Below, one piece after another: positions 8,597-17,186 of a stretch of DNA of 64,000 nt. The position numbers were made by a program, and so were the translations under genes. Each line of letters opens with the position of its first letter. The first letter of the stretch is position 1. The notes below the pieces were generated by a model that searched no databases, was not told the DNA's origin, and worked only from the letters and a program-made list of their open reading frames with translations. Source of the stretch: an uncultured Collinsella sp. (lineage in GTDB: Bacteria > Actinomycetota > Coriobacteriia > Coriobacteriales > Coriobacteriaceae); NCBI GenBank assembly GCA_900541725.1, contig UQLB01000009.1, forward strand, positions 1 to 64,000, given 5' to 3'.

Positions 8597-9880
8597 ATGT
8601 CACTTGCAGCTCAGCAATCGCTTGAATCTCATTACGTTATGCATACCTTTGGCCGCTCTCCGGTCGAGTTTGTCGAGGGTCACGGCATGAAGCTCACCGG
8701 CGACGATGGCCGTGAGTACCTCGACTTTCTTGCCGGCATCGGCGTGTGCAGCCTAGGTCATGGCGACCCGGCTGTGCTCTCGGCGCTCGAAGCACAGACC
8801 AAAAAGCTCATGCATGTCTCCAACTATTTCTACATCGAGCAGCGCGGACAGGTCGCGGCGCTGCTGTCCAAGCTTGCTAACGACGACGTAGATGGTGCGC
8901 GCGTGCTTGCCGATGCCATTGCCGCCGGCGATGAGACCACGGCAGCTGCTCTTGGTGCCCCGGCTGCGGATGAGCAGGTTTGGGAGACCTTCTTTGCCAA
9001 CTCTGGCGCCGAGGCCAACGAGGGCTCGATGAAGCTCGCGCGCCTGTACGCCAAGCGTGCCGGTAATGGCGGCAACACCATCGTGTGCATGCGCGGCGGC
9101 TTCCACGGCCGTACGCTCGAGACCATTGCCGCCACCATGCAGGATTGGCTGCAGGACAGCTTCCGCCCGCTGCCGGGTGGCTTTGTGGCCTGCACGCCCA
9201 ACGATGTCGATGAACTGCGTGCGATCTTTAAGCAGCTGGGCAGTGAAATATGCGCTGTAATGCTCGAACCGATCCAGGGTGAGAGTGGCGTGCACCCTAT
9301 GACCGAGGAGTTTATGGCGGCAGCGCGCGACCTGGCACACGAAGTGGGCGCCGTGCTTATCGCCGACGAGGTCCAGTGCGGCATCTTCCGCTCCGGCAAG
9401 CCGTTTGCGTTCCAGACCTATGGCGTGGAGCCCGACATCATGAGCCTTGCCAAGGGCATTGCTGATGGCGTGCCCATGGGTGCCGTCGTGGCGAAGAAGA
9501 AGATTGCCGACGTGTTTAAGCCGGGCGACCACGGCTCGACCTTTGGCGGTAGCTGCTTGGCCATCGCGGCGTGTGCCGCGACGCTCTCCGCGCTTGTGCG
9601 TGGCGATTATGCCGAGCATGCTGCCAAGGTGGGTGCCTATATGGAGGCAAAGCTCGCCAAGCTGCCGCACGTGACCGAGGTACGTGGTCGCGGCTTGATG
9701 CTCGGCTGTGATTTGGATGATGCCGCGGGCGACGCGCATGGTGTTGTTGCCCGCGCGCTGGCCGCCGGTGCCGTGATCAACGCTACGGGTGCGCATACGC
9801 TGCGTTTCCTGCCGCCACTCGTCTGCGAGGAAGCCGACGTGGACAGTCTGATCGAGATCCTGTCGGGTGTTTTGGGCTAA
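8597..9880 (+). CDS. argD: Acetylornithine aminotransferase
   Basis: A class III PLP-dependent aminotransferase converting N-acetylglutamate semialdehyde to N-acetylornithine. The 427-residue protein has ANSGAEANEGSMKLAR, the GGFHGRT motif, the DEVQCG metal/PLP segment and the PLP lysine in SLAKGIADG. Family members are usually near 390-400 residues. The extra length is an Ala-rich insertion at about residues 93-122 (DDVDGARVLADAIAAGDETT and following), just before the conserved NSGAEANE block. GAAAGG precedes the ATG. The arg cluster ends here without argF, argG or argH. Confidence 0.95.
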   Translation: MSLAAQQSLESHYVMHTFGRSPVEFVEGHGMKLTGDDGREYLDFLAGIGVCSLGHGDPAVLSALEAQTKKLMHVSNYFYIEQRGQVAALLSKLANDDVDGARVLADAIAAGDETTAAALGAPAADEQVWETFFANSGAEANEGSMKLARLYAKRAGNGGNTIVCMRGGFHGRTLETIAATMQDWLQDSFRPLPGGFVACTPNDVDELRAIFKQLGSEICAVMLEPIQGESGVHPMTEEFMAAARDLAHEVGAVLIADEVQCGIFRSGKPFAFQTYGVEPDIMSLAKGIADGVPMGAVVAKKKIADVFKPGDHGSTFGGSCLAIAACAATLSALVRGDYAEHAAKVGAYMEAKLAKLPHVTEVRGRGLMLGCDLDDAAGDAHGVVARALAAGAVINATGAHTLRFLPPLVCEEADVDSLIEILSGVLG

Positions 9881-9997
9881 CGCGGCGCAATAACTCAATT
9901 TGGACCGAGTTCCGGACTGCGGACGTGCCCTATGCGGCATGATTCAGCGGTCTGGAGCCCGTTTTGCCTTAGATTTGCTAAGGCAGGGAGACCTGCT

Positions 9998-10212
9998 GGT
10001 CAAAAAACATCAAATATGAGTACTGTTACCGATTTGGTAGCAGCAATTTTGGACTAATAAGGCCAGATGGCAAGTCGAAATGGCGATGAATACACGATTT
10101 TGATCTGACTGTTAGTCCTTATAATGGACATATGTTGCGTAACCTAAGCAAACACTATCTGTTTATATGTTGCAAGCAAAGTAGCAGTACTCATTTTTGC
10201 CATTATTTGGCC
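9998..10212. repeat. MITE-like element with 32-bp imperfect terminal inverted repeats
   Basis: The left end (9998-10029) and the reverse complement of the right end (10181-10212) match at about 25 of 32 positions, including the perfect decamer ATGAGTACTG. An internal inverted pair GGACTAA (10051-10057) / TTAGTCC (10112-10118) adds further fold-back. The 215-bp element is AT-rich relative to its surroundings and has no open frame. Non-autonomous transposable element is the inference. No transposase is in the window. Confidence 0.5.
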
Positions 10213-10302
10213 ACGGACCTTGAAATAAGGGGTCCTTAGGGTTCGAATCCCATGCGCTGGGCCCAAACAAAAAACGGTCCCCTTGCGAGGACCGTTTCCA
10301 AT

Positions 10303-10324
10303 TCAGTGGTGGGCGATGAGGGAT
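10303..10324 (-). repeat. Direct copy of the tRNA-Val 3' end
   Basis: Twenty-two bases here are identical to 10489-10510, which contains the 3' end with CCA of the intact tRNA-Val. The copy diverges immediately after this block. Each copy is preceded on the plus strand by a hairpin. It could be a pseudo-tRNA from tandem duplication or an attachment-site scar. Confidence 0.6.
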
Positions 10325-10495
10325 GTCCGCGTGCGGCTGGCGCCGCCCGCATCCGCTTCGTCGCTCCGCTCCTCGCGTGCTGCGCTGGAAAACGCTTCGC
10401 GTTTCCTCAGCTTCGCACCCTGTCGGGTTCGAATCCCTCTGCGATGGGTCCAAAAAAGAAAGGCCCCCATTGCTGGGAGCCTATCAAATCAGTGG

Positions 10496-10568
10496 TGGGC
10501 GATGAGGGATTCGAACCCCCAGCCTTGTGCGTGTAAAGCACCTGCGCTAACCGTTGCGCCAATCGCCC
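10496..10568 (-). tRNA. tRNA-Val (anticodon TAC)
   Basis: On the minus strand a full cloverleaf reads from GGGCGAT (acceptor 5' strand, 10568 downward) to ATCGCCC plus A73, followed by encoded CCA (10493-10495). The anticodon stem GTGC/GCAC encloses TTTACAC, giving anticodon TAC (codon GUA). The T-arm GGGGGTTCGAATCCC is canonical. Confidence 0.95.
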
Positions 10569-10755
10569 GTGCGGAGAGAGTATAGCAAAACAATCGCCTC
10601 ATTCACCTCATATCCATTAAAGGTAACTCGCGCGTGTCACAGCGGAGCTGATTCAGTTGAGATTGCCTGAACATTCCGCCCCTCTTTACGCCCTCGGGTA
10701 TACTCAAAAGCTACTGATTCGATTTGATGCCCAGCAACAGCAGAGGGGATAGTAT

Positions 10756-12636
10756 ATGTGCGGTTTTGTCGGTTTTGTCGGTGGGACGGATAACCAATCC
10801 GAGGTGCTCACCAAGATGATGGACCGCATCGTCCATCGCGGTCCCGACATGGGCGGTCAGTTTATCGACGGCCGCGTTGCCCTGGGCTTCCGCCGCCTGT
10901 CGATCCTCGACCTGACCGAGGCCGGCGCTCAGCCCATGGCCAATGAGGACGGCAGCGTCGTCATTGTCTTCAACGGCGAGATCTACAACTTCCAAGAACT
11001 CCGTTCCGAGCTCGAGGCCAAGGGCTACAAGTTCCACTGCGGCGCCGACACCGAGAGCCTCCTGCACGGCTACGAGGAGTGGGGCGAGGCCGTACTCGAT
11101 CGTCTGCGCGGTATGTACGCCTTCGTCATCTGGGACAAAAAGAAGAACAAGCTTTTTGGCGCCCGCGACATCTTTGGCATCAAGCCGCTCTACTACTATC
11201 CCATGGCCGATGCGGGCGACGGCGCTCCGGGCGTGCTCTTTGGTTCCGAGATCAAGAGCTTCCTGGACTACCCGCACTTCCACAAGGCGGTCAACAAAAA
11301 GGCTCTGCGTCCGTACATGACGCTGCAGTATTCGGCGACTGAGGAGACCTTCTTCGAGGGTGTCTACAAGCTGCCGCCGGCGCACTACTTTACCGTCGAT
11401 ATCCCGACCGGCAAGATGAACATCGAGCGCTACTGGGATTGCGATTACTCTGCCGTCGAGAAGCCGTTCGAAGAGTATGTCGATGAGCTGGACGAGGTCG
11501 TGCACGAGAGTGTCGAGGCCCATCGCATCGCCGACGTCAAGGTCGCGTCGTTCCTCTCCGGTGGCGTCGACTCCAGCTACATTGCCGCTTGCCTCATGCC
11601 CGACAAGACCTTCTCGGTGGGCTTTGACTACAAGAACTTCAACGAGACCAACTACGCCAAGGAGCTTTCCGATAAGCTCGGCGTCGAGAACGTTCGCAAG
11701 ATGATTACCGCCGACGAGTTCTTCGGTGCGCTCGAGGACATCCAGTATCACATGGACGAGCCGCAGTCCAACCTGTCTTCCGTGCCGCTGTGGTTCTTGG
11801 CCGAGATGGCCCGCAAGGACGTTACCGTCGTGCTTTCGGGCGAAGGCGCCGACGAGCTCTTTGGCGGCTACGCCTACTACGAGGACACGGTCCCGGTGCG
11901 CAAGTACAAAAAGATGGTGCCGCTGCCCATCCGTCGCGCGCTCGGTAACCTGGCGCTGCATATGCCGTACTTCAAGGGACATAACTTCCTGGTCAAGGGT
12001 GCCGAGATCCCCGAGAAGTCGTTCCTGGGACAGGCTCTGGTATGGCCGGAGCGCGAGGTCGACGGCGTGCTCAAGCCCGAGTACAACACCGGCGACGGCG
12101 CCTTTGAGCTCGCTGCACCCATCTACGCACGCGTGAAGGGTCAGCCCGAACTGGTCAAGAAGCAGTACCTGGACATGAACATGTGGCTCCCGGGCGACAT
12201 TCTGCTCAAGGCCGACAAGATGTGCATGGCGCACTCGCTGGAGCTGCGCGTGCCCTTCCTGGACCGCAAAGTCATGGAGTTCGCCGAGCACATTCCCGAT
12301 CGCTACCGCATCAACGAGAACGGCAACAAGCAGGTACTCCGCCACGCTGCCAACAAGTCGCTGCCCGATGAGTGGGCCACCCGTCCCAAGGTGGGCTTCC
12401 CGGTGCCGATTGTCTACTGGCTGCGCGAGCAAAAGTGGTACGACTATGTCAAGGAGTACTTCACCGCGCCGTGGGCAAGCGAGTTCTTCAATACCGACGA
12501 GCTCATGCACCTGCTCGATCTGCACTTTGCGGGCAAGGGCGATTTCCAGCGCAAGATCTATACGCCGCTCGTGTTCCTAGTGTGGTACAAGCGCTTCTTT
12601 ATCGACGAGGACCAGCCCGCTGTTCAGGCTGCCTAG
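10756..12636 (+). CDS. asnB: Asparagine synthetase (glutamine-hydrolysing)
   Basis: It makes asparagine from aspartate, ATP and glutamine. The 626-residue protein has an N-terminal glutaminase domain starting MCGFVGFVGG, with Cys2 as the nucleophile, RRLSILDL and FNGEIYNF. The synthetase domain has the pyrophosphate-binding loop SGGVDSS near residue 270, SGEGADELFGGYAYY and LELRVPFLDRKVMEFA. It belongs to the long AsnB class. AGAGGGG precedes the ATG and a TATACT -10 candidate is at 10699. Flanked by a clear terminator, so probably a single-gene unit. Confidence 0.95.
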   Translation: MCGFVGFVGGTDNQSEVLTKMMDRIVHRGPDMGGQFIDGRVALGFRRLSILDLTEAGAQPMANEDGSVVIVFNGEIYNFQELRSELEAKGYKFHCGADTESLLHGYEEWGEAVLDRLRGMYAFVIWDKKKNKLFGARDIFGIKPLYYYPMADAGDGAPGVLFGSEIKSFLDYPHFHKAVNKKALRPYMTLQYSATEETFFEGVYKLPPAHYFTVDIPTGKMNIERYWDCDYSAVEKPFEEYVDELDEVVHESVEAHRIADVKVASFLSGGVDSSYIAACLMPDKTFSVGFDYKNFNETNYAKELSDKLGVENVRKMITADEFFGALEDIQYHMDEPQSNLSSVPLWFLAEMARKDVTVVLSGEGADELFGGYAYYEDTVPVRKYKKMVPLPIRRALGNLALHMPYFKGHNFLVKGAEIPEKSFLGQALVWPEREVDGVLKPEYNTGDGAFELAAPIYARVKGQPELVKKQYLDMNMWLPGDILLKADKMCMAHSLELRVPFLDRKVMEFAEHIPDRYRINENGNKQVLRHAANKSLPDEWATRPKVGFPVPIVYWLREQKWYDYVKEYFTAPWASEFFNTDELMHLLDLHFAGKGDFQRKIYTPLVFLVWYKRFFIDEDQPAVQAA

Positions 12637-12661
12637 CCTCGGCTTACGAACGCCTGCGCGT

Positions 12662-12686
12662 AACGGCTCCTCCGGGAGCCGTTTTT
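12662..12686 (+). terminator. Intrinsic terminator of asnB
   Basis: AACGGCTCC and GGAGCCGTT arms with a four-base loop are followed by TTTTT, 26 bases after the asnB stop codon. Confidence 0.9.
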
Positions 12687-12747
12687 GCGTGGGTGCGTTT
12701 CAGTTACTATAAAACCGTCCCTGCCAAATGGCTGAGAAAGGTGAAAG

Positions 12748-14310
12748 ATGCACCATTCGGATTCCGCGACCGTGACCACGGTCGATACGCTTGCCAAGCT
12801 TCTCGATGTGTGCGGCGAGCTGCGCGCATCAGAGCAGGTTGACGAGCGCGCCGTGACCGGCTGCTCGTTTGATTCGCGCGCGGTCTCGGCAGGTGACGTA
12901 TTCTTTTGCAAAGGTGCTGCCTTTAAGCCCGCGTTTTTGAGCATGGCGCTCGATGCGGGCGCCGTCGCATTTGTGTGCGAGGAGTCGCTGGTCGAGTCTC
13001 TGGAGCCGCTGGCGCAGGAGAGCGGTGCTGCGATGCTGGTTGTTGATAGTGTTCGCACGGCCATGGCCCTGTTGCCGCCGGAGGTCTACGACCGTCCCGA
13101 CCACGACGTCAAGATCGTGGGCATCACCGGCACCAAGGGAAAGACCACGGCCGCTTTTATGCTCCAGTCCATCATCAAGGCGGCGGGCGAGTCCTGCGGC
13201 ATGATCGGCTCGGTGAGTACCGACGATGGTATCGAGTGCTACGAGAGCACCAACACCACGCCCGAGGCCCCCGAGGTTTGGCGCCATATCGCCAACTGCC
13301 GCACGTCCGGTCGCCAGTCCATGGTCATGGAGGTCTCGAGCCAGGCGCTCAAGTACCAACGCGTCGAGAATCTGCCGTTTGACGTGGCGTGCTTCCTCAA
13401 CATCGGCCGCGACCACATCTCGCCGATCGAACACCCCACGTTTGAGGATTATTTTGAGAGCAAGCTTAGGATCTTTGACCAGGCAAAGACCGCCGTGGTG
13501 AATCTGGGCACCGATGAGGTTGACCGTGTGCTAGAGGCAGCGTCGACGGCCGAGCGCTTGGTGACCGTTGGCGTCGAGCATCCCGAGGCAAGCCTGTGGG
13601 CGAGCGATGTCCGCATGCTCGGCTTTAACATCGAGTTCAACTTGCACGGCATGAGCGCCGACGAGCCCGAGGCGGGGGAGAAGGTCCTGCTGGGTATCGC
13701 GGGCGACTTTAACGTGGAAAACGCGCTGGTCGCTATCGCCGCTGCGCGCGAGATCGGCATCGGTATCGAGGCTATCAAGAAGGGCCTCTCCAAACTGCGT
13801 GTGCCGGGCCGCATGGAGGTCGTGGAGTCGAAGGACGGCCGCGTGATCTGCGTCGTTGACTATGCGCACAACCAGCTTTCGTTCCGTTCGCTTTTCTCGT
13901 CGGTCAAGCGCGCGTTTCCCGCTAGCCCCGTCATTGCGCTGTTTGGCGCCGCCGGCGGCAAGGCGCAGGAGCGCCGCGAGCAATTGCCACGCGAGGCCGC
14001 ACCGTATTCCGACCTGATGATCTTTACGAACGAGGATCCAGCTCACGAGGACCCGATGAAGGTCTGTCGCGAGCTTGCCGAGCATGTTCCCGACGATACG
14101 CCGAACAAGATCATCCTCGACCGCGAAGCCGCTGTGCATGCGGCGTTCAAGGCGGCGCGCGAGGAGTACGTCAACTCCGATGCTCCCACCATTGTCTTGC
14201 TGCTGGCAAAGGGTGACGAGGAGCTCATGCACGTGGGCGACGAGTTCGTGCCCATCGAGAGCGACCTTTCGCTGGCCAATCGCCTGATCGATGTTACCCA
14301 GTTTGACTAA
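12748..14310 (+). CDS. murE: UDP-N-acetylmuramyl-tripeptide synthetase MurE
   Basis: A cytoplasmic Mur ligase adding the third residue of the peptidoglycan stem peptide. The 520-residue protein shows an N-terminal UDP-binding domain, ATP loop GITGTKGKTTAAFML (near residue 130), TNTTPEAPE, EVSSQALKYQRV and NIGRDHISPIEHP in the central domain, and VVDYAHN in the C-terminal domain. Where meso-DAP enzymes have DNPR, this one reads NEDPAHEDP, similar to the DNPA-type of lysine or ornithine adders. So the residue is probably L-Lys or L-Orn, not meso-DAP (inference). AGAAAGG precedes the ATG. Confidence 0.93.
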   Translation: MHHSDSATVTTVDTLAKLLDVCGELRASEQVDERAVTGCSFDSRAVSAGDVFFCKGAAFKPAFLSMALDAGAVAFVCEESLVESLEPLAQESGAAMLVVDSVRTAMALLPPEVYDRPDHDVKIVGITGTKGKTTAAFMLQSIIKAAGESCGMIGSVSTDDGIECYESTNTTPEAPEVWRHIANCRTSGRQSMVMEVSSQALKYQRVENLPFDVACFLNIGRDHISPIEHPTFEDYFESKLRIFDQAKTAVVNLGTDEVDRVLEAASTAERLVTVGVEHPEASLWASDVRMLGFNIEFNLHGMSADEPEAGEKVLLGIAGDFNVENALVAIAAAREIGIGIEAIKKGLSKLRVPGRMEVVESKDGRVICVVDYAHNQLSFRSLFSSVKRAFPASPVIALFGAAGGKAQERREQLPREAAPYSDLMIFTNEDPAHEDPMKVCRELAEHVPDDTPNKIILDREAAVHAAFKAAREEYVNSDAPTIVLLLAKGDEELMHVGDEFVPIESDLSLANRLIDVTQFD

Positions 14311-14417
14311 TGAACCATGATGGCGGCGGCGCCCTGAGTGCGCTGTCGCCATAAGCGTGTTCCCTCAATCAAAACATGCCGTCCAAGTCCAAACCCTTCT
14401 ACGTAAACGGAGTAACC

Positions 14418-15329
14418 ATGTCCCACAATACCCTGCCGACCGTCGCTGAGCTTTCGGGCGAGATGCGCGAGCGCTTGGCCAAGGTCAAATACGTCTTTAC
14501 CGACCTGGATGCCACGATGCTCGCACCCGGCTCGTGCGTGCTGCGCGACAACGACGGCAACCCCTCGACCAAACTCGTCGAGGCCGTCGTGGCGCTCGCT
14601 CGTGCTGGCATTCAGGTGGTTCCCACCTCGGGCCGCAACCGTACCATGATCCACGAGGACGCGCGCGTGCTCGGCCTCAACTCCTACATTGGTGAGATGG
14701 GCGGCCTGGTTATGTACGACCTCAAGGCCAACGATTGGGAGTATCTGACCGGCGACATGCCTTACGACCCCGTCTGCGGCCTTACTCCGCACCAGGTGAT
14801 CGAGCAGACCGGCGTGTGCGAGAAGATCCTTGCCCGCTGGCCGCACAAGATCGAGTATCACAACGACATGTCGACCGGCTACAAGTACCGCGAGGTCACC
14901 GTCGGCATGCGCGGCGATGTGCCCGACAATGAGGTCCAGGCCATCCTGGACGAGGCCGGCTGCGGCCTGGTGTGGGCCTGTAACGGTCACCTGACGCATC
15001 TGTCCAAGCCGACGACGCTCGAGCTCGATCGCGTCGAGGACGGTCGCGCATTCAACATCAACCCCGCGGGTCTCAACAAGGGCGTCGCCATTGCGCACTT
15101 CTGCGAGCACCTGGGGATCGAGCGCGAGGAGACGTTGGCGCTCGGCGACTCCGAGTCCGACTTCTACATGGCCGATCACGTGGGCACGTTCTGCCTGGTC
15201 GAGAATGGCCTGACGAGCGCCGGCGCGCCCGAGTTCCTGGCTGCTTGCGAGAACGCTTTCGTTACGCGCGGCAAAATTGTCGACGGTTGGGCGGCGACGG
15301 CAGAGCTGCTGGTCGCGGCGCGTTCGTAG
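14418..15329 (+). CDS. HAD-superfamily hydrolase (Cof-type sugar phosphatase-like)
   Basis: A 303-residue haloacid dehalogenase phosphatase. Motif I is FTDLDATML (nucleophile Asp, general acid Asp), motif II is VPTSGRNRTM, motif III a Lys in NPAGLNKGVAI, and motif IV LALGDSESDFYMADHVG. A large type-C2 cap fills about residues 90-200, as in the Cof/YbiV group that dephosphorylates sugar phosphates. ATG 14418 is chosen because ACGGAG precedes it. The in-frame ATG at 14376 has no site. It lies between murE and murI, but the substrate cannot be inferred. Confidence 0.85.
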   Translation: MSHNTLPTVAELSGEMRERLAKVKYVFTDLDATMLAPGSCVLRDNDGNPSTKLVEAVVALARAGIQVVPTSGRNRTMIHEDARVLGLNSYIGEMGGLVMYDLKANDWEYLTGDMPYDPVCGLTPHQVIEQTGVCEKILARWPHKIEYHNDMSTGYKYREVTVGMRGDVPDNEVQAILDEAGCGLVWACNGHLTHLSKPTTLELDRVEDGRAFNINPAGLNKGVAIAHFCEHLGIEREETLALGDSESDFYMADHVGTFCLVENGLTSAGAPEFLAACENAFVTRGKIVDGWAATAELLVAARS

Positions 15330-15380
15330 CGCGGCGTCGCCGCACTTGGACATGTCTTTTCGAGAGAGACTGGTGAGGTA

Positions 15381-16265
15381 ATGTCCGATATCGAGAATTC
15401 GGCAGGTGACACGCGCCCGATTGGCGTGTTCGATTCTGGGTTGGGCGGTCTGACGGTTGCGCGCGCGATTGCGACGGCGTTGCCGCACGAGTCCGTCTAC
15501 TACTTTGGCGACACCAAGCGCTGCCCCTACGGCACCCGTACCGAGGATGAGGTGCGCTCGTTTGCGTTGCAGGCGGGTCGTTGGCTTTCGAAGCACGACG
15601 TCAAGATTATGGTCATCGCCTGCAACACGGCGACCGCTGCGGCCTTGCGTCTGGCCCAGCAGGTGCTCGACGTTCCCGTGATCGGTGTGATCGCGCCGGG
15701 TGCCCGTGCGGCAATCAACAGCACGCGTACGCGTCGCGTGGGCGTGCTCGCCACCAACCTCACCATTCGCTCGGGCGCCTACACGCGCGCCATTCAGGAC
15801 CTGGATGCCGGCGTCGATGTATACGGCTGTCCTGCCTCGAGCTTTGTCGAGGTTGTCGAACACGAGCTCGCCTCGGGTGCACATCTGCAGGAACAGTGGC
15901 TTGAGAACGAGGACATCTTCGATACGCCTGCCGTGCGTGCGCTGGTGGGTGCCACGGTTGAGCCGCTGCGCGACCACGGTATCGATACCGTGGTGCTCGG
16001 CTGTACGCATTTTCCGCTGTTGGTGGGACCTATCCGGCATGCGCTGGGGCCTGGGGTGCGCGTCGTGAGTTCCGCCGAGGAGACCACGCGCGAGCTGACC
16101 GATATCCTCACGCGCCGCGAGCAGCTGGCGGGCGACGCCGCCGAGCCGCAGCATCGTTTTGCCACGACGGCCGATAACATTGCCGAGTTTGCGGTGGCGG
16201 GCAGCTTTATCTTTGGACAGCCGCTCAAGAGCATCGAACATATCGATATCGATGAGCTGAAATAG
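15381..16265 (+). CDS. murI: Glutamate racemase
   Basis: It makes D-glutamate for peptidoglycan. The 294-residue protein has the opening IGVFDSGLGGLTVARA (Asp and Ser near residues 17-18), YFGDTKRCPYGTR, the first catalytic Cys in ACNTATAAAL, and the second in LGCTHFPLL. A cofactor-independent two-cysteine racemase is clear. It sits downstream of murE and upstream of rph-rdgB, the order seen in many Gram-positives. The C-terminal segment KSIEHIDIDELK is unremarkable. Confidence 0.95.
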   Translation: MSDIENSAGDTRPIGVFDSGLGGLTVARAIATALPHESVYYFGDTKRCPYGTRTEDEVRSFALQAGRWLSKHDVKIMVIACNTATAAALRLAQQVLDVPVIGVIAPGARAAINSTRTRRVGVLATNLTIRSGAYTRAIQDLDAGVDVYGCPASSFVEVVEHELASGAHLQEQWLENEDIFDTPAVRALVGATVEPLRDHGIDTVVLGCTHFPLLVGPIRHALGPGVRVVSSAEETTRELTDILTRREQLAGDAAEPQHRFATTADNIAEFAVAGSFIFGQPLKSIEHIDIDELK

Positions 16266-16319
16266 ATGTAAGGCAGCCGCCAAAGCCTTCGCCACATCTT
16301 TTGCCGAAAGGAAATTTCT

Positions 16320-17045
16320 ATGGAGTACATGCAGGTCAACCGCGCCAACGGTCGCGCCGCCAACGAGTTGCGCCCCGTTAAGCTCACCCGTGGTGTCATG
16401 AAGCACGCCCACGGCTCGTGTTTGGCCGAGTTCGGCGACACGCGCGTGCTGTGTGCCGCCACTATCGAGGAGGGCGTGCCGGGCTGGCGAAAAGGAGCTA
16501 AGGCCGGCTGGGTGACCGCGGAATACGCCATGCTGCCGGCGTCGACCGGCAAGCGCTGCAAGCGCGAGCACGCCAACCGCAAGGGTCGCTCCATGGAGAT
16601 CGAGCGCCTCATTGGCCGCAGCCTGCGTACCGTCGTCAACATGAAGGCGCTCGGCGAGTACACCGTCACCGTCGACTGCGATGTGATTCAGGCCGATGGC
16701 GGCACGCGTACAGCGAGCATCACCGGCGCCTGGGTGGCGCTGCACGACGCCCTCGCCATGTGGGTCGAGGCGGGCAAGATCGAGCGCATCCCGCTTATCG
16801 GCCAGGTGGCTGCCATCTCCATGGGCGTTGTCGACGGCAATACGCTGCTTGACCTCGATTATTCCGAGGACAGCCATGCCGAGGTCGACATGAACCTCGT
16901 CGCCACCGACACCGGTGAGATGATCGAGCTCCAGGGCACCGGCGAGCAGGCGCCCTTCGACCGCAAACGCCTCAACGCCCTGCTCGACCTGGGCGACAAG
17001 GGTATCGCCGAGCTCATCGAGCTTCAGCGCCAAGCCATCGCCTAA
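16320..17045 (+). CDS. rph: Ribonuclease PH
   Basis: A 3'-5' phosphorolytic exoribonuclease that trims tRNA 3' ends. The 241-residue protein has the family pattern RANGRAANELRPVKLTRG at the N-terminus, GDTRVLCAATIEEGVP, the catalytic RKGRSMEIERLIGRSLR, and VDCDVIQADGGTRTASITGA. GAAAGGAAA precedes the ATG. The stop codon is built into the left arm of a palindromic element that probably terminates the transcript. Neighbours murI and rdgB are usual partners. Confidence 0.96.
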   Translation: MEYMQVNRANGRAANELRPVKLTRGVMKHAHGSCLAEFGDTRVLCAATIEEGVPGWRKGAKAGWVTAEYAMLPASTGKRCKREHANRKGRSMEIERLIGRSLRTVVNMKALGEYTVTVDCDVIQADGGTRTASITGAWVALHDALAMWVEAGKIERIPLIGQVAAISMGVVDGNTLLDLDYSEDSHAEVDMNLVATDTGEMIELQGTGEQAPFDRKRLNALLDLGDKGIAELIELQRQAIA

Positions 17046-17082
17046 CCTGCCAAAAAGGGACAGGTTAATTTTGGTAGGTTTT
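17044..17082 (+). repeat. Stop-codon palindrome with GGGACAGG loop, likely terminator of rph
   Basis: Arms AACCTGCCAAAA (17044-17055) and TTTTGGTAGGTT (17069-17080) pair with one G-T, around the loop AGGGACAGGTTAA, and a TTTT tail ends the element. The left arm includes the last two bases of the rph stop. It is one of five such elements in this window. Confidence 0.7.
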
Positions 17083-17186
17083 ATCTGCTGAAATGCTGCG
17101 TTGAAAGGTCCGATCGCCTGAGAGGGGAGAGGTCAAGTGCCCAAACGCCCCTCACGCGGCTTGCTATAGAGACAAGGAGGCCAGTC

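Larger units (their letters stand above)
9881..10492. other. Gene-free stretch with repeat remnants and tRNA-like fragments
   Basis: No coding potential is convincing over about 610 bases. The region holds a MITE-like element (9998-10212), two plus-strand tRNA-3'-end-like fragments around GGGTTCGAATCCC (about 10238-10265 and 10425-10452) and a copy of the tRNA-Val 3' end (10303-10324). It also has two hairpins, AACGGTCC/GGACCGTT (10273-10297) and an AGGC/GCCT-type stem (10459-10482). It looks like a recombination-scarred tRNA neighbourhood. Confidence 0.6.

Noticed and set aside
10252..10585. Short plus-strand frames ending in DEGFEPPALCV-like residues
   Set aside because: These read through the antisense of tRNA-Val, a common false gene.
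14307..17033. A 908-codon open frame on the minus strand
   Set aside because: It lies opposite several clearly conserved plus-strand genes, has no family-like motif, and is Leu/Arg/His-rich as expected from reversed GC-biased codons.
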